Assembly (NCBI GenBank): GCA_944470555.2
Contig: OX104127.1
Coordinates: 160,741,276 to 160,805,275, forward strand
Length of the DNA stretch: 64,000 nt
Origin: Heterobilharzia americana
Lineage: Eukaryota; Platyhelminthes; Trematoda; Strigeidida; Schistosomatidae
Direction: 5' to 3'
Both the position numbers and the translations under genes were made by a program. The notes under the pieces were generated by a model. It had not been told where the DNA came from, ran no database searches, and saw only the letters and a list, made by a program, of their open reading frames with translations. Each line of letters starts with the position of its first letter. Within the stretch, counting starts at the first letter, position 1. Of the stretch, positions 21,516-34,204 are shown in pieces.

Positions 21516-22289
21516 AGTCTAGTTCTTAAGGAAGTCGATATTACTCTGGATAGGTCAATAGTAACATCTATGAGTGTAATACAAGATGACACAGGTTAGA
21601 ATGAATCCTTGAGAGGAAATCAATCCCTTTGAAGTTTCAGCTAAATCATATTCTGCTTAGTTGTCTTAAATGTACTCAACAGTAATGGAATCTGTTGAAA
21701 TATATCAAGATTAGGTATGATGACTTATAGTTTCCTTCATAAACCATCTGATAAGATATATAATAGTTGATTTTAACTTGATTGAAAAATGATTACCATA
21801 TAAGTATTCTAAAATGACTTCGAGTGAAAACAAGAATTTCTGACAATTTAAGACAATCTTACTCATATTTGATAGATTCATGTTATGACAAGTGCAATAA
21901 ATGGCTTTAAGTAAAACAAGGATCAATATTGACTTTAAATATTGATTTCTAGATAGAGTAAAAGTGTCCAATAAGCTACATTGTTGGCATTAAATATTTA
22001 TTCAAAATACTTCATTCTTTCAATAGAGTTATTAGTAATGTCTGATCTAAATGATAACGTTGAACAGAATATAGGCGGGAAAAATGAATTTTTGATTATT
22101 TTAAAGGTATAAATAATTTTCAAGGCCATTCTACCAACTTAACAAATAAGGTTTATGTATTCAATAGGAGAAAAAAGTAGTTTTTTTTTACGACAAAATA
22201 TACAAGTCTGATTGGTTGTTTCAGTGGTTACTATGACGACCATTAAAACCAATTACAATTTGGTACAAGTTACTTGCAACTTGAGTCAA
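21516..22289. other. No feature recognised
   Basis: AT-rich; short open frames have no family resemblance. Confidence 0.4.
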
Positions 22290-23250
22290 TTATAATGTCT
22301 GTATACATATTTTAAACAATATTTGAATTTTCATAGTTTTTGTCCGATGAAATATAAGAGAGGCTTGGTGAGATGCTTGTTCAATAGAATCCAACGTATT
22401 TGTACATCTGATACGATGGATGATGAGAATAAATTTCTGACAGACACTCTAGTGGAAAACGGTTATCCATTACAGTTTGTCAACCATTGTAAAAAGCAGT
22501 TGACCCCAAAGCCTATAGTTTCCTCGGTCCCGAAGAAAAGCATATTTCTTAAAGTACCATACAGAGAGGAAACAAGTAGTATGATATTGAAGCAGAGATT
22601 AAAATCTGTTACCATCAGTAAAACATACTATGCAGCTCAGCTTATCATTGTTGAGACAACACAACACCTGCTTCACCACAAACCTCAACCTCGCACAAAT
22701 GATTACATCACATCCTACTGTGTTTACCAATTTACATGGTGTGTGTGTGGGCACACATACATAGGGAGGAGTAATCGTTCAATGCAGACTAGGGTGGGTG
22801 AACACATCCCCAAATGGCTAGAAAAACAGTTTAACACACAAACTTTGATAAGTACAGGTGACAGACATCCATCGTCATCTATAGCAAAACATATTATTGA
22901 AATGAATCACAAGGTTAATACGAAAACAGCGTTTAAGATAATATACAGGAATAATCAGGGGCGTATACTGAAGTTTGCCGAAGCGTTAGCCATTCGTAAA
23001 CTTACTCCCCTGCTGTGTGTACAAAAACAATTTATTGTTTCACTTAATTTACCTTGGTAACCGTTATCTGATTATGTTACCAAGACTAGTGTCACAACCT
23101 TTTCATATTCACTATATTTGACCTTTAATTTTCATATATATATGAATTGACTTGACAAGTAAATGTGTGAAGGATCAGATTGTTCGAAATGTGTATTGTG
23201 CAAATACATCACATTTTTCAGATAATCTTCGTCTTCTAATAGCGTTATCG
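22290..23250 (+). mobile_element. Penelope-like element, family 1, 5'-truncated
   Basis: A PLE 3' part: end of the reverse transcriptase, GIY-YIG endonuclease and 3' untranslated region. The 3' region (23160-23250; GATCAGATTGTTCGAAATG, TACATCAC, TTTTTCAGATAAT) can be aligned with the inverted PLE at 36171-36260, which locates the 3' end near GCGTTA at about 23245. The reverse transcriptase fingers and palm are missing, so it could not move by itself. Confidence 0.7.
22323..23060 (+). CDS. PLE reverse transcriptase C-terminus plus GIY-YIG endonuclease
   Basis: Longest uninterrupted coding stretch of the window (245 codons), partial at its 5' end: the frame opens with TTG, the first ATG is codon 9, and the reverse transcriptase core is absent. 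Residues 3-110 resemble the thumb/linker (FHSFCPMKYKRGLVRCLF, ENGYP). Residues 130-245 form the endonuclease: NDYITSYCVYQF with the first Tyr, a Cys pair (140, 142), YIGRS (146-150), the expected Arg at 157, His 161, and the metal-binding Glu in KFAEA (220). It ends in SLNLPW as is typical of schistosome PLEs. In the family this nuclease nicks target DNA to prime reverse transcription. All visible catalytic positions are kept, which suggests a recent insertion. Confidence 0.8.
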   Translation: MNFHSFCPMKYKRGLVRCLFNRIQRICTSDTMDDENKFLTDTLVENGYPLQFVNHCKKQLTPKPIVSSVPKKSIFLKVPYREETSSMILKQRLKSVTISKTYYAAQLIIVETTQHLLHHKPQPRTNDYITSYCVYQFTWCVCGHTYIGRSNRSMQTRVGEHIPKWLEKQFNTQTLISTGDRHPSSSIAKHIIEMNHKVNTKTAFKIIYRNNQGRILKFAEALAIRKLTPLLCVQKQFIVSLNLPW

Positions 23251-24000
23251 AAATTTATTAAAGGGATCAATTGTTTCAAATAGTCAGTGTGTAGGGATCC
23301 TTGAATCCTTGAAAAGAAATAAGTTTAAATTATTCTCTTTGATTAAAAGCCAACAACCTCTTCATTACATGAATGAATAAAAAGTATTCTGTGAGAAATT
23401 CCATCTAGTAAAACTGATTTCAGATATATACAAAACTCATATGATTGTCTAGATAATCACTTGAGTGGTAATAAGTATATAATTCATATTTGATTCATAG
23501 TAATGCTGGGCAGTGGGCTGTAATGACATCCAGGTCAAGCGTTTCACCTCTTTTTAGGACACGTCAGCTGAATGTGTCCAACTTCTAGTGTCGAAATTCC
23601 CTAGGGGGCTCCCACTTCTTACCAGTTACACTGTATAGTTTTGCTTATCACTATGACCATCAATATGGCTTAGCAGATATTTAAAAGTTTCTTTTCAATT
23701 AGTTCCTCATCAATGGCTCTACACTAATATATGTAGCATTTTCAAACGTAAAATTACATACCAATCTAGTGGTAAGAGTTGTTCAATGAAAGGTTATCAA
23801 TCTCAAAGTATCAAGAAGGTGATAATTGAGCAGGTAATTAAGACAGTTAACTAAAGTAAAGATTAATTATCGTAGAAAGATTTTGTGAACAGGTACTTAC
23901 ATAATTGATATTTTATATAATGACAACTAAAGAGCAAAAATGGACTGTTACGTAAAATGGTAAATTGTTGACGGTAATTAGAGACAGTAGGGGGAGAGAA
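23251..24000. other. No feature recognised
   Basis: No coding element. A stretch at 23505-23640 has a SINE-like feel, but I could not match it to the SINEs elsewhere in the window. Confidence 0.35.
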
Positions 24001-24345
24001 AGATGGTTAAGTCTGTAATAATAATAATAATAATAATAATGGAGCTATTAAAATATTAGTTATAGTGAATTGTGGGGTGGGTGAAATGAAGAGTCTTGTT
24101 GTAATAAATGAGCTATACAGATGGCCAAGGCAAAGAAAGAGACTGTACGAATCTCTTCTGAACACACAGACTTGGCTTGTGTAGATGGATTCGTATGGCT
24201 TCTGCTGTATGTGAAAGACAAACTCGTAGAGCATGGGTAAGGTGAGAAGGAATGTGATAAATAACTTTAAAGGCATTATGAATGTTAATTCGGTGGCCGG
24301 TGCCAATCAGATGAGAGAGTATTGAGCTTCGTGTCAAGCTGGAAT
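24001..24345 (-). pseudogene. PLE GIY-YIG C-terminal fragment with (AAT)n tail
   Basis: The minus-strand frame (24113-24337, 74 codons) reads SSILSHLIGTGHRINIHNAF, KVIYHIP, HTAEAIRIHLHKPSLCVQKR and QSLSLPWPSV, the end of a PLE endonuclease with its metal-binding Glu retained in TAEA. The upstream half with the YIG box is missing. About 70 bp after the stop the element ends in a (TTA)n run at 24018-24040, seen as (AAT)n on the plus strand. It is a different copy from, and diverged from, the one at 22323. Confidence 0.7.
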
Positions 24346-24689
24346 ATTTCCACTACACTACACACTTCACTCTGTTCACACAACTTTGTCTACTTTGATG
24401 TCACTCCTTTTCTCTCCAATTCTTCTTTGTGCACTAGTGTGCAGTGCACCAACTTGACCCAACACACGTGTGTGTGAGATTCTACGTTGATTTAGTCAGT
24501 CAGTCGTATGGATAGTAGAGTTTTCCGAATACCTTGAATAATTCCTATCACTTCCATTTTAGTTTATTTGTTGGAAATGTCACACAGTGAAACCGTATCG
24601 GACATATAATATTGTCAATATTCATATCAGGTAACTAACTTCACCATTTCGAGACAGAGTTTATATATCCCTAATTTTCTCTCTGTGAT
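24346..24689. other. No feature recognised
   Basis: Nothing coding. A short inverted repeat (GTGCACT...AGTGCAC near 24430-24452) is too small to interpret. Confidence 0.35.
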
Positions 24690-25290
24690 GACAGGAGGCA
24701 CCTCAGAAGCATTCGGAAGAATTCTCAATGAAGCTGACTGGCTGGGATTAAAGAGGCTGGTATTTAACCCAACAAACTCACTTAGAAACAAGCTTTGTAG
24801 GTTAAAATATTCTATCGATACAATTAAGCAAATTAATCTGGTATAACAAATCCCTTGCAATGTTTGCGAGGTCAATAACATAGATGAAAGTAGTCATCTA
24901 GTGTCGATTAGAATGACGAAGCACAAAAGCTTATCCAAATGAAGATTAGTAGATCCTAATAGGATAAGAAATTTAGAGAAAAGCTTAGCTATAGCTGTGT
25001 ACGCAATTACACAGTAGGGTGGGATGCAGTGACAGCATAACTTAGTTGGTTGGAGGGATCGAGAGACTGATAACCGACTGAATCTTTGTTTATCGAATCA
25101 ACACCAAATACATTCAGTGACAGGAATGATTCTGTGCCTGTCGGAGGTAGATGGAAGATTCTACTAGCCTTGTCATCACAGAGAAGGAGAGAAAATTGGG
25201 AATAATATAAACTCTGTCTTCAAGTTGTGGAGTTAGTTACTTGATATGAATATAAATAAATGATACTGTTCCTCCTTCACCTGTGTGTGA
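24690..25290 (+). pseudogene. PLE (family 2) GIY-YIG-region remnant
   Basis: Collinear with 34340-34990 over the whole length: GGCACCTCAGAAGCATT, AACAAGCTTTGTAGG, a degraded Cys motif CNVCEVNNID (about 24856-24885) in place of CNDCEVKYIGQ, then ACAGTAGGGTGGGA and the end near TGTGACATTT. Loss of the YIG residues and many stops show a dead copy older than the one at 34205. Confidence 0.6.
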
Positions 25291-26231
25291 CATTTTTAAG
25301 AAACAAACTAAAATGGGATTTCAGTAATGCGAAAATTCCCATTTAGACATTTAGTAAAACAAACAATGTGAGCGAAGAAATCGATCACAATGCCCATGTT
25401 TTTAACTTCTACATTCCCATCACATATATTTCATGTTTATCGAATAATCAACACTATAGTTTGTTTGGCAAAGATATTCCTTCTACATTCTATCCAATAT
25501 GATCAGTATTTTGAAAAGTGTGGATGGCTCATTAGTGTAAAAGTTCATCATATCCATTTGACTACAAATTCTTACTTGATATAAAAACTCGATGATATTT
25601 TTAATCATCATGGAGTATATGACACTGAGTGATGTTGTGTACCAACTATCATATGGTAAGTGAGCTATGCTTCTCCGGTATATTCTTGTGGGTTTCTTCT
25701 ACACATGACTTTCCATCAATGATATGGAATGTATACTTAGCTCAGTTTACAGACTCTCTAATATATGTAAGGCATTTGTTTTAATTTCATATAAAATCTA
25801 TATAATTATGATTGATTACTGTTTGTTTTGAGATAAAGGAATAGTTCCTATAATAGTAGTAAATTAAGCATATTCAACATTTCATAATGTAGAATATTTC
25901 AGTATGTTTTCTCGTTAAGTTTTGTTTAAATATTCACACAACGTCGAAATGTGAGGGTTTTTTGAATTGACATATCTCTCAGAAATCAACTAAACTATGC
26001 CAGATGCTAATTAAAGAAGTTGAATCAGTTGATATGATTATGAATGTTTAGGGGAGATAAGATAATTTGTTGAATATATCATCTGTTCAATATTAAATAC
26101 ACTGGTGATTTATGTTGTATATAATAGTGGAAAAACGGAATAAGACTGATGTTTTTCATATTACATCAGATCACTAGTTTAGGTTTGTATTGATCAAGGA
26201 ATGACATCACTTAGAGAACCATTAGAAGCCT
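25291..26231. other. No feature recognised
   Basis: AT-rich, no identifiable element. Confidence 0.4.
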
Positions 26232-26435
26232 AGGAGCACTGGATACCTGTGAGGACTCATGACTGCACACCGCCACGTATCGAATCCAACACCTTTCAGC
26301 TCGGTGGCAAGTAGGTTAGTACTGAGTCACTGGATCAGAATCCAACGGTTCATATTTCCTACATCTGTCGATTCACGATACACTGTGACCTGCATCTAAT
26401 GTCATCATTGAGTAACTGTCCTTATGTTCCATCTG
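26232..26435 (-). repeat. Sm-alpha-like SINE with internally deleted hammerhead
   Basis: The minus strand has the shared 5' leader (CAGTTACTCAATGATGACA, TATCGTGAATCGACAG, GTTGGATTCTGATCC), a B-box-like TGTTGGATTCGATACG, and then TCATGAGTCCTCACAGG and TATCCAGTGCTCC. The segment holding the stem II loop and GAAA is deleted, so the ribozyme is dead while both outer parts remain. Confidence 0.6.
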
Positions 26436-26916
26436 GCTCACTCTATTGGTCATGACTTATCACTGAAACTTCGGGAACCACCTGTTGAAGCTAATCACCT
26501 ATGGACACTAGATTCATTCCATTTGGTGAGCACTAATTAGGAAAAACTAGTTTTTAAGCGAGTTTCACTCGCATCGTTTGTGTTTCAATCAAAGAGATTT
26601 ACATTTGTCTCTTCATGTTTAATTTCCACAAATTTCATTTCTAATCATTTCAAAGTATGTTTCTGTATCATTCTAGTTTTTGGATGAAAACTTACAGGAT
26701 TCGAAGCTTCGAAGCTGGACTTAACAGTAGGTTCCAACCTTTGTTTTAGTGGATTAATTTAGTTGGGAAGCAGACAACAAGGCCCTCAAGTCAGCTGACA
26801 TGTGATTTTAGTCATTGTTATGTGCTCATTTACTACTATGCATAGTTTATTCACTCTGAATATTGTATTCAAGTATCCGTATCCAATGGTATTTCGAGAA
26901 GTAGTGAACACCTGAG
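26436..26916. other. No feature recognised
   Basis: No coding or repeat assignment possible. Confidence 0.35.
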
Positions 26917-26985
26917 AGTACTGGATATTTCTTTCTTTCTGGTACGAGACTTCCTAATGGAATGTCCACTCTACTCTATCAGAAA
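26917..26985 (-). repeat. Sm-alpha-like SINE 3' remnant
   Basis: The minus strand reads TAGGAAGTCTCGTACCAG, an AGAAAGAAA run, then TATCCAGTACTCTCAGG, which lines up with the hammerhead and downstream part of the SINE. Weak similarity. Confidence 0.35.
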
Positions 26986-27029
26986 TACTCTTTGAGGCTA
27001 AGCAGGTCACCCGCTGATGGAATTGGATA

Positions 27030-27205
27030 CTGTTTACACAATATCGTGAATTTACAGAAATAAAGAAATCTGGACCATTAGATTTCGAATCAAGGTTAGA
27101 ATGCTAACGGATTAGCTGCATGATGTTAAGATCCTGGTTAAGGTTTTACACCACCTTACAGGTTCCTACTAGGATGGGACAGCTGTCCAGTGCTGTTACG
27201 TTTTC
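27030..27205 (+). repeat. Sm-alpha-like SINE, decayed
   Basis: The leader (CAATATCGTGAATTTACAG, GGACCATTAGATTTCGAATC) is followed by the tRNA-like part with an eroded B box and then CTACTAGGATGGGACAG and CTGTCCAGTGCTG. A GTC triplet followed by CAGTGC is kept, but GAAA has become GGGA. Confidence 0.5.
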
Positions 27206-27414
27206 AAGGGTTATCTCACTTATCTCACTCTGTGATGAATATCATTAGGAAAACATTTCAGTCTGTTGATGAAAGTCAAAGTCTGCTACTTCAGAAGTTT
27301 GATATTCTACTGGATATCTACACCTTTTCAGTGAGTTCGAAACCATAGATAATTTCTCACATTCTTTACTGTATTTATACAATATGTTATGCTCAGAGTT
27401 TTGGATAGAGGGAG

Positions 27415-27560
27415 AAATTCATTTGATGAAATTGTGAACCTCCATCTACTCAGATGACTGATACATACATGTGTTGCGTATGCCTAGTCACCGTCTATCC
27501 AATAGCACACTGCTATCTGATGAAGGTTTAGGTCAGAAAGAGATTAACGTTTGCCAAGCT
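27415..27560 (+). pseudogene. LINE B remnant
   Basis: The plus strand matches the segment coding NLHRLRWLGYVLRMPSHR in the copy at 17120-17482 (FDEIVNLHLLR, then GCGTATGCCTAGTCACCG). Stops and a small insertion interrupt it. Confidence 0.5.
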
Positions 27561-30365
27561 GAACCATGCATCGGTCTGTGTAGACTTTGATAACATTCAT
27601 CAGATAGTATTGATTTTGTATCTTCTATTATCACTGTCTATGTATGTTGGTTACCAAAAACGATCACATCATGGAACGAGTTAAGTACATTAGACGACTT
27701 TGCCAACTGACAAGTGATCATCCTGTTGAGAACCTTTCAAATGTCCTGGCCTCAGTCAGTCTCTGATGAGCAAAACTATTGCAACTGATCACATTGCCTT
27801 AATTTAGTCAGCACAGCAGACTGCATACTATCAGCCCTGAGTGTCAATCATGGCACTGAATCTTAGCCAATGCTCTAAAGTAATAAGATGAAAAGCTCTG
27901 AATCCACAAACCGTGATACATAGGTAATCTCGCCTCATAAGAAACACAATCTCTTTATCATTATATAGATGATAAGAGTCAATAGTCATATCACCAACTT
28001 GTGTGTTGTGAGAATGCTTACTTGTATTGTTGCACATATCACACAAAATATCCTAGTTTTCCATCATACTTATCGACAATATCATGTGTAGTAAAGAGAA
28101 GAAGACAATCAAAGCATAATCTTTTCCATACACGCCCACATATTTCAAAGTATACACGAAAGGACTGAACCGTGGAATTCAAACTTACTGGCTACCATCA
28201 GAACCTGACAAGCCTAACTACCTATGAAATGGTAATTAACCAACAGAGCAATAAGAAGATGCCTCTTACCATCATGTTTTATGGCATGTAACAAGCCTTG
28301 ACAAGTGTATCCATCCATAGTCTGTCAGTCACACAAGGTAAACAAAGCTTAATAACTTATTGGTTTAAGCAGACTATTATTTCATGTGTAAGATATCCGA
28401 CTGTTTACTGAAACAGTTTCATCGTGAATTCGAATTAGTGCATTCCAATGTATCAGTATACATAAACTATATTGCCCTCAAAGTGAAGATCTTTGCCAAG
28501 AAAATGAAAGTGAAGGTTCAACGCATTCATTTGAAAGTTGTAACGAAATATTTTGCATTCACATTATGGCCAAAAACAATAACTAAATAGTCATTGAATG
28601 TTGAATATTGAGTAGGAAATTCTTCATGTCAACTCCTCCGAAAGTATAAAGTTTTCTGAAATATACTATGGATTAACCTTATCCACTTACTCAAGTGCAT
28701 CAGTAGGGTCAACTCGACCGGAATCCAGAGATAATAGGAAAATGAGCTATTACCGTTGACAGGGTTATCAGCCATCATGTCGACGACTCCACTGATTTGA
28801 AGACAATAATCGAGTGTGAACTTCGAACAAGCAGGTGAAGAGAATTTCAACCATCTGTTACAGGAGACATTGGTGATCATCGGGAGAAAATTGATGGTCA
28901 GAGATGTATGGCTGATAGATTATAGTTATGGTTGTGTGAGCATTCAGCAGAACATTCTAAAATCCCAGGTTGATAGAATAATCGTCAAAGACGACACATC
29001 GATGTATCATAGGTGACTTGGGTCTCTTGAAAACAAAGTATTAGACAGTCAGATTCTCTTCCATAATTTAGAAGTTTATCAAACTTCAAAAACATTGAGC
29101 ACTTCAGCACAAGTAGTCTCTTTCACCATCTTCTGTTGTAGAGAGAAACCAAAACTTTCATCCCACATTTTTGATCATTCAGTCAGTGTTTGACTAATGT
29201 ATACAAATAAACTGAAAGTGTTATTGTCTTGCAAACATCTATGCTTAACTCATATGTTTCATGTGGCAATTCACTCTCATCTACTTGAAAGAGTAGAGGC
29301 AGATAATGTTGTGTTTACAGATCTTGGAATAGATTAAACCAGCAGTCAGTGCAGCGTGTATATTGGTAGGTTTAGTTTGCAGTTGAAACACTCCTATCTG
29401 TCAGTGGTTCATAATAGAAAGGATCTCAACAACCTTTGAGCTATTTCGAGTCGTCCAGTGTTCACAAGTGTCGTCACAGATGCGAGTACACCTTTCTCTT
29501 GCTATGAATGAAAGTGTCATACAAAAAGACATGCAGTGACTGATGAAGTTTAGTGTTTCAAGGTAAAATGTTGCAGGCATAAACTTACCGACAACACAAA
29601 ACATACTGACTCAAAAGAATATCTTATTGAAGTAGTAGTTCGCAGATCTCATTTGAATAATCACATCCTGCGATTTCCCCTCAATATTTATCCAGTAGAT
29701 TTGCATTTATATCTATGCATATACTAACTGTCGAGATGTGATCACCAGCTTTCGCAGTTGCTGGAATTCTTTAGTAGGATGCAATTACAACTCCACAGAA
29801 AATCATGTCTCTTCAGCAATTTGAACCCACACCAACTAGTCCAACATCCATGAACGTTAACACTGACTTATTCAGACATCGATGGTCCTTCCACAACAGT
29901 GGAATTGATACACTGATTGGTCACAAAATAGTCGAAGGAATTTTATCAGCACTAAACCGACAGTTTGACGAATCGAATTTGAGATTCCAGTGGAGTAACA
30001 TTAAAAACACCTGACAGTTTAAAAATTAAGATACCAATATCATCAATAACTGAAACACTCAACTGTCTACAACAGTATACAACTTCTAGTCAACGTGTAT
30101 AGCTCAATACTCATCCATTTCCTCTTCTACAGTAATCTATACTCAGATAAATAAACACTGTGAAACTTTCCAGAAACACCTACTACTGAAATGGGAACTA
30201 AGTATGCTAGTGTATGACAGATGAATGACTCGTTTCTATTTGTCAGAACACATCAAAATATCCCTGCCTTGGATAGAAACTTCAAATCTCTTCAGTTTGT
30301 AGGCATCGCACACCATCAAACAACACAACCATATTCAACCATTCATTTATATCAGTGGATGATTT
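27561..30365. other. No feature recognised (2.8 kb)
   Basis: No mobile element, repeat array or convincing exon was found on either strand. Open frames are short and have no recognisable motifs. It could be intergenic or intronic DNA. Confidence 0.4.
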
Positions 30366-30419
30366 GAATGGTAAGAAGAAGGGGTTACGTAAGACTTTGA
30401 AGTCGTTTATAAAGTGCAT

Positions 30420-30945
30420 ATAGATTAAAAGGGTTGAGAAGATGAATAAACAATCAAAGGATTAGGTGATCTAAACGAGACGAATTAATTGGAGTAAATT
30501 GTAAAAGGTTTTGTTAGGAATTGCGATAATTAGGAAGATCAAATGAAATAATAATGGAGAAAAATGAATACAAAAGGAAAAACGGAAGAAGCCGACCAAG
30601 ACTAAAATCAATTCGGGGCCAAGGTAGAGAGAGAGAGACAAAGACTGTACGTACTTCTTCTGCACACAAAGGTCAGACTTCATTCAGTAAACGTGTTGTG
30701 TTGTTGGGCGAATTCGATAGACAACCTTGAAATGCTTGTTTGCATCAACTGAATGGTTGGAATCGATTAAATGTTCAAGGATAGAACTTGTGATACATTT
30801 GCTTTGACCCTTATAAAACTAGGCCAGAATGTGATCTGGTATACGTGTTGACAGCAGTGTGTGACTACGACCGATGTACATTGCTCCACACGAGCAGGTA
30901 ATCACTGTGAACACACACCTATCGGCAAGACAAACTAGTCTGCCA
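30420..30945 (-). pseudogene. PLE GIY-YIG endonuclease fragment (family 1)
   Basis: One minus-strand frame reads CVFTVITCSCGAMYIGRSHT, then TRIPDHI with the expected Arg, SSILEHLIDSNHSVDANKHF, KVVYRI and KSDLCVQKKYVQSLSL, broken by only two stop codons. The YIG box and the Cys pair (CSC) are preserved; the region with the metal-binding Glu is deleted between TTQHVY and KSDLC. The 3' end of the element lies at or near the left boundary of the 12-kb duplication. Repeated at 51963-52490. Confidence 0.7.
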
Positions 30946-32792
30946 AGGTGACCACTGGGTATGGTTTATTTCGTGGAATCGAATAGGCGGAAAATGAGGA
31001 GGAGGAGGGGATAGCAGGGAGGGAAAAGTGAGTACTATAATGTTTGAAAAGGGAAAAAACTTACTACTTTGATCATGGTGTATCTAATGAGTGTACGTAA
31101 TGTTTTTGAATGTTAGGATCAGTCAGGCGTAAGGTTGTTAATGATCCTGCTGTGTAGATGACACAGTTCCAGGCTATTGGAAATGTGAGAAGGCACTGGC
31201 AAACTTGCTTTGAGTAAAATATTAGGAGGGAGGGATCAGATGTTCAGCGGTGACAGGGTGATCAACAATGAAACTGTTTATACACTTTTTTATTTCCCTT
31301 TGGATAACCAGAGTAGACAATGTTGTCAAATAAGCTGACGGACAATCAAATGAATAAGCTGAAGACTGGAAGTTTTTCTTCGAATTCACTTCAGTCAATG
31401 AATTATGGATAGAAACATGAAGTGTTTCCACGTATGTATGATACCATGTGGATAGAATAGTGATTATACCTCTTTCTTATCCATTGTTCAAATACTTCAT
31501 TAAAGTATAACGCTGCATTGTTCTCAGATAAAATTTAACAATATCAGGTCAAATAAAGACTTCACAGATGAGGAAATATTTGAAAGCCATTTGACACATA
31601 ATCTTATTTATCAGCAGTAGTCCATAGCAAAACCACATGTTCATCAACTGAGATTGTCGTTCAATGTACACTATAATAAAATATAGCTGCTTAATATGTA
31701 TATATATATGGTTAATCTTACTCGAACTACATTATAGATGAACGGACAACACTACATTTTTACTAGTAAGTGATGATTATAGCACATTATCTGATTGAGG
31801 CAATGAGCTGTAATGAGTGAACGAAATTGTACCCTGAACTACTCTACTACAGGTTTACTGACAAAGGTGTGTATGCAACGGAAAATAATTAGGGATTAAG
31901 GATCCTTTTTCATGACAGGAGAATACCAAAGTTGATTTCTAAAAACACATTTATACAGTCCAAAACTGGTCTAACTAACATTTCACTTTGTGCTCACTCA
32001 ACATTATAAAGAAACAATCAAACGTGTAATGCATGCCCAACAATAAAGTAGATAACTGACAGGGATCTAATGCTAGCTAAAAGGATGATAATTAGGTCTG
32101 ACCTATGTGAGTGACCAATATGTGATTTGATTTATAAACCTGAATAAATTTCACAGCTTTTCTCAACAGGTCGTTCGTTACCTTAGTTAGCATCGGTTAT
32201 AAACCTAACCGATGTAAAACTTCACATCCAGGGAAATGTTCTATATCTACTGTTTAAAGTCTAGCACATCTCTTTGAAACGGTAGACACTAGCCTGATTT
32301 TTACTCGTCCAACCAACAAAAAGGTGAAGTGAATGCAGTATTATTCATTTCTTCTTTCCAATGAGTTTGACTATAGTCGACAGTCCTTTTGAATGGAATT
32401 AACAAAATTGAATGAAGAAGTAACACGACTTCTGGTTGTCAGTCGTTAGATCACGTTGCCGTACAACCATGCATGCTGTAGTTGAAATTCTAATCTGTGA
32501 AGCTTTCAAGATTTAGATGAATATTTTAGGGGAATAAGCGTAATGGATGACTTCACTATGTATTTTGCTATTCAAGCATCCGATAGAAAGAATGTGTATG
32601 TGCAATCAACGAATTCTAGGCTTAGACAAAACTAAGTCCTTACCTTTATATACTACTTCATAAGGCGTAGAAGCAGATAATATTTTAGAGGGAACTGATG
32701 ACAAACCCATATGCTTAGGGTTTTCACATGCTGTCAAGAAGCAAGGTGATTCCATTTGAAGCAAGTTCCCTGGATTTATATGTTTGTTGATT
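30946..32792. other. No feature recognised (1.8 kb)
   Basis: No coding element found. A short AT dinucleotide run lies at about 31699-31711. Confidence 0.4.
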
Positions 32793-33590
<798 letters not shown>

Positions 33591-34204
33591 GAAAATCTGA
33601 TAACTATATCATTGTGTTGAATACAAAGAGTGTAATTAGTGAGTATGAAAGTCCTACAACTTTGTATCAGGCAGAGTATGACAAATCCAGTTTTGCAAAC
33701 ATCTAGCCTGGCTAATAAATTATTTCTGTTATAATTGATCTAGCTTTCAGTCTTGTATATACTTCTCCCTATGTGTCTTAAGCTCTTTCACTTTGGGTGA
33801 AATATATTAATCTAGTATGAAATTGCACCAATATAACCATCGTATTGAGACAGTCATTGAATTACACTGTATTACACGACAAAGTGTAGCTTGCAAATTG
33901 TAAAACTCCACATTGAGTAGACGATCAATCCCCACAACCTGGTCACTACTCTATTTCGCATCATATACAATAATTAGGCTCGTTCACAAGATAAATACTG
34001 ATGTAACCTGGATCTAATTAGTGCTTTAATTAGAACTTCACCTTGTCATTAAGAACAGTCAAATGAAGATCATCTGGACTGGGTGCTTTAGGTGGTTCTC
34101 TTGTGTGAAGTTGATTCTGCACTAACTGACAACAGAAAGAAGAAGTCAACAGGAGAATTTTTAATCAAAATGTACTGATATGTTAGTTCTCGGATGCCAT
34201 TGTT
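33591..34204. other. No feature recognised
   Basis: AT-rich, no assignment. Confidence 0.4.

Noticed and set aside
27561..30365. Several 65-83 codon frames as small genes
   Set aside because: Lengths are those expected by chance in AT-rich DNA and no motif, signal sequence or repeat supports them.
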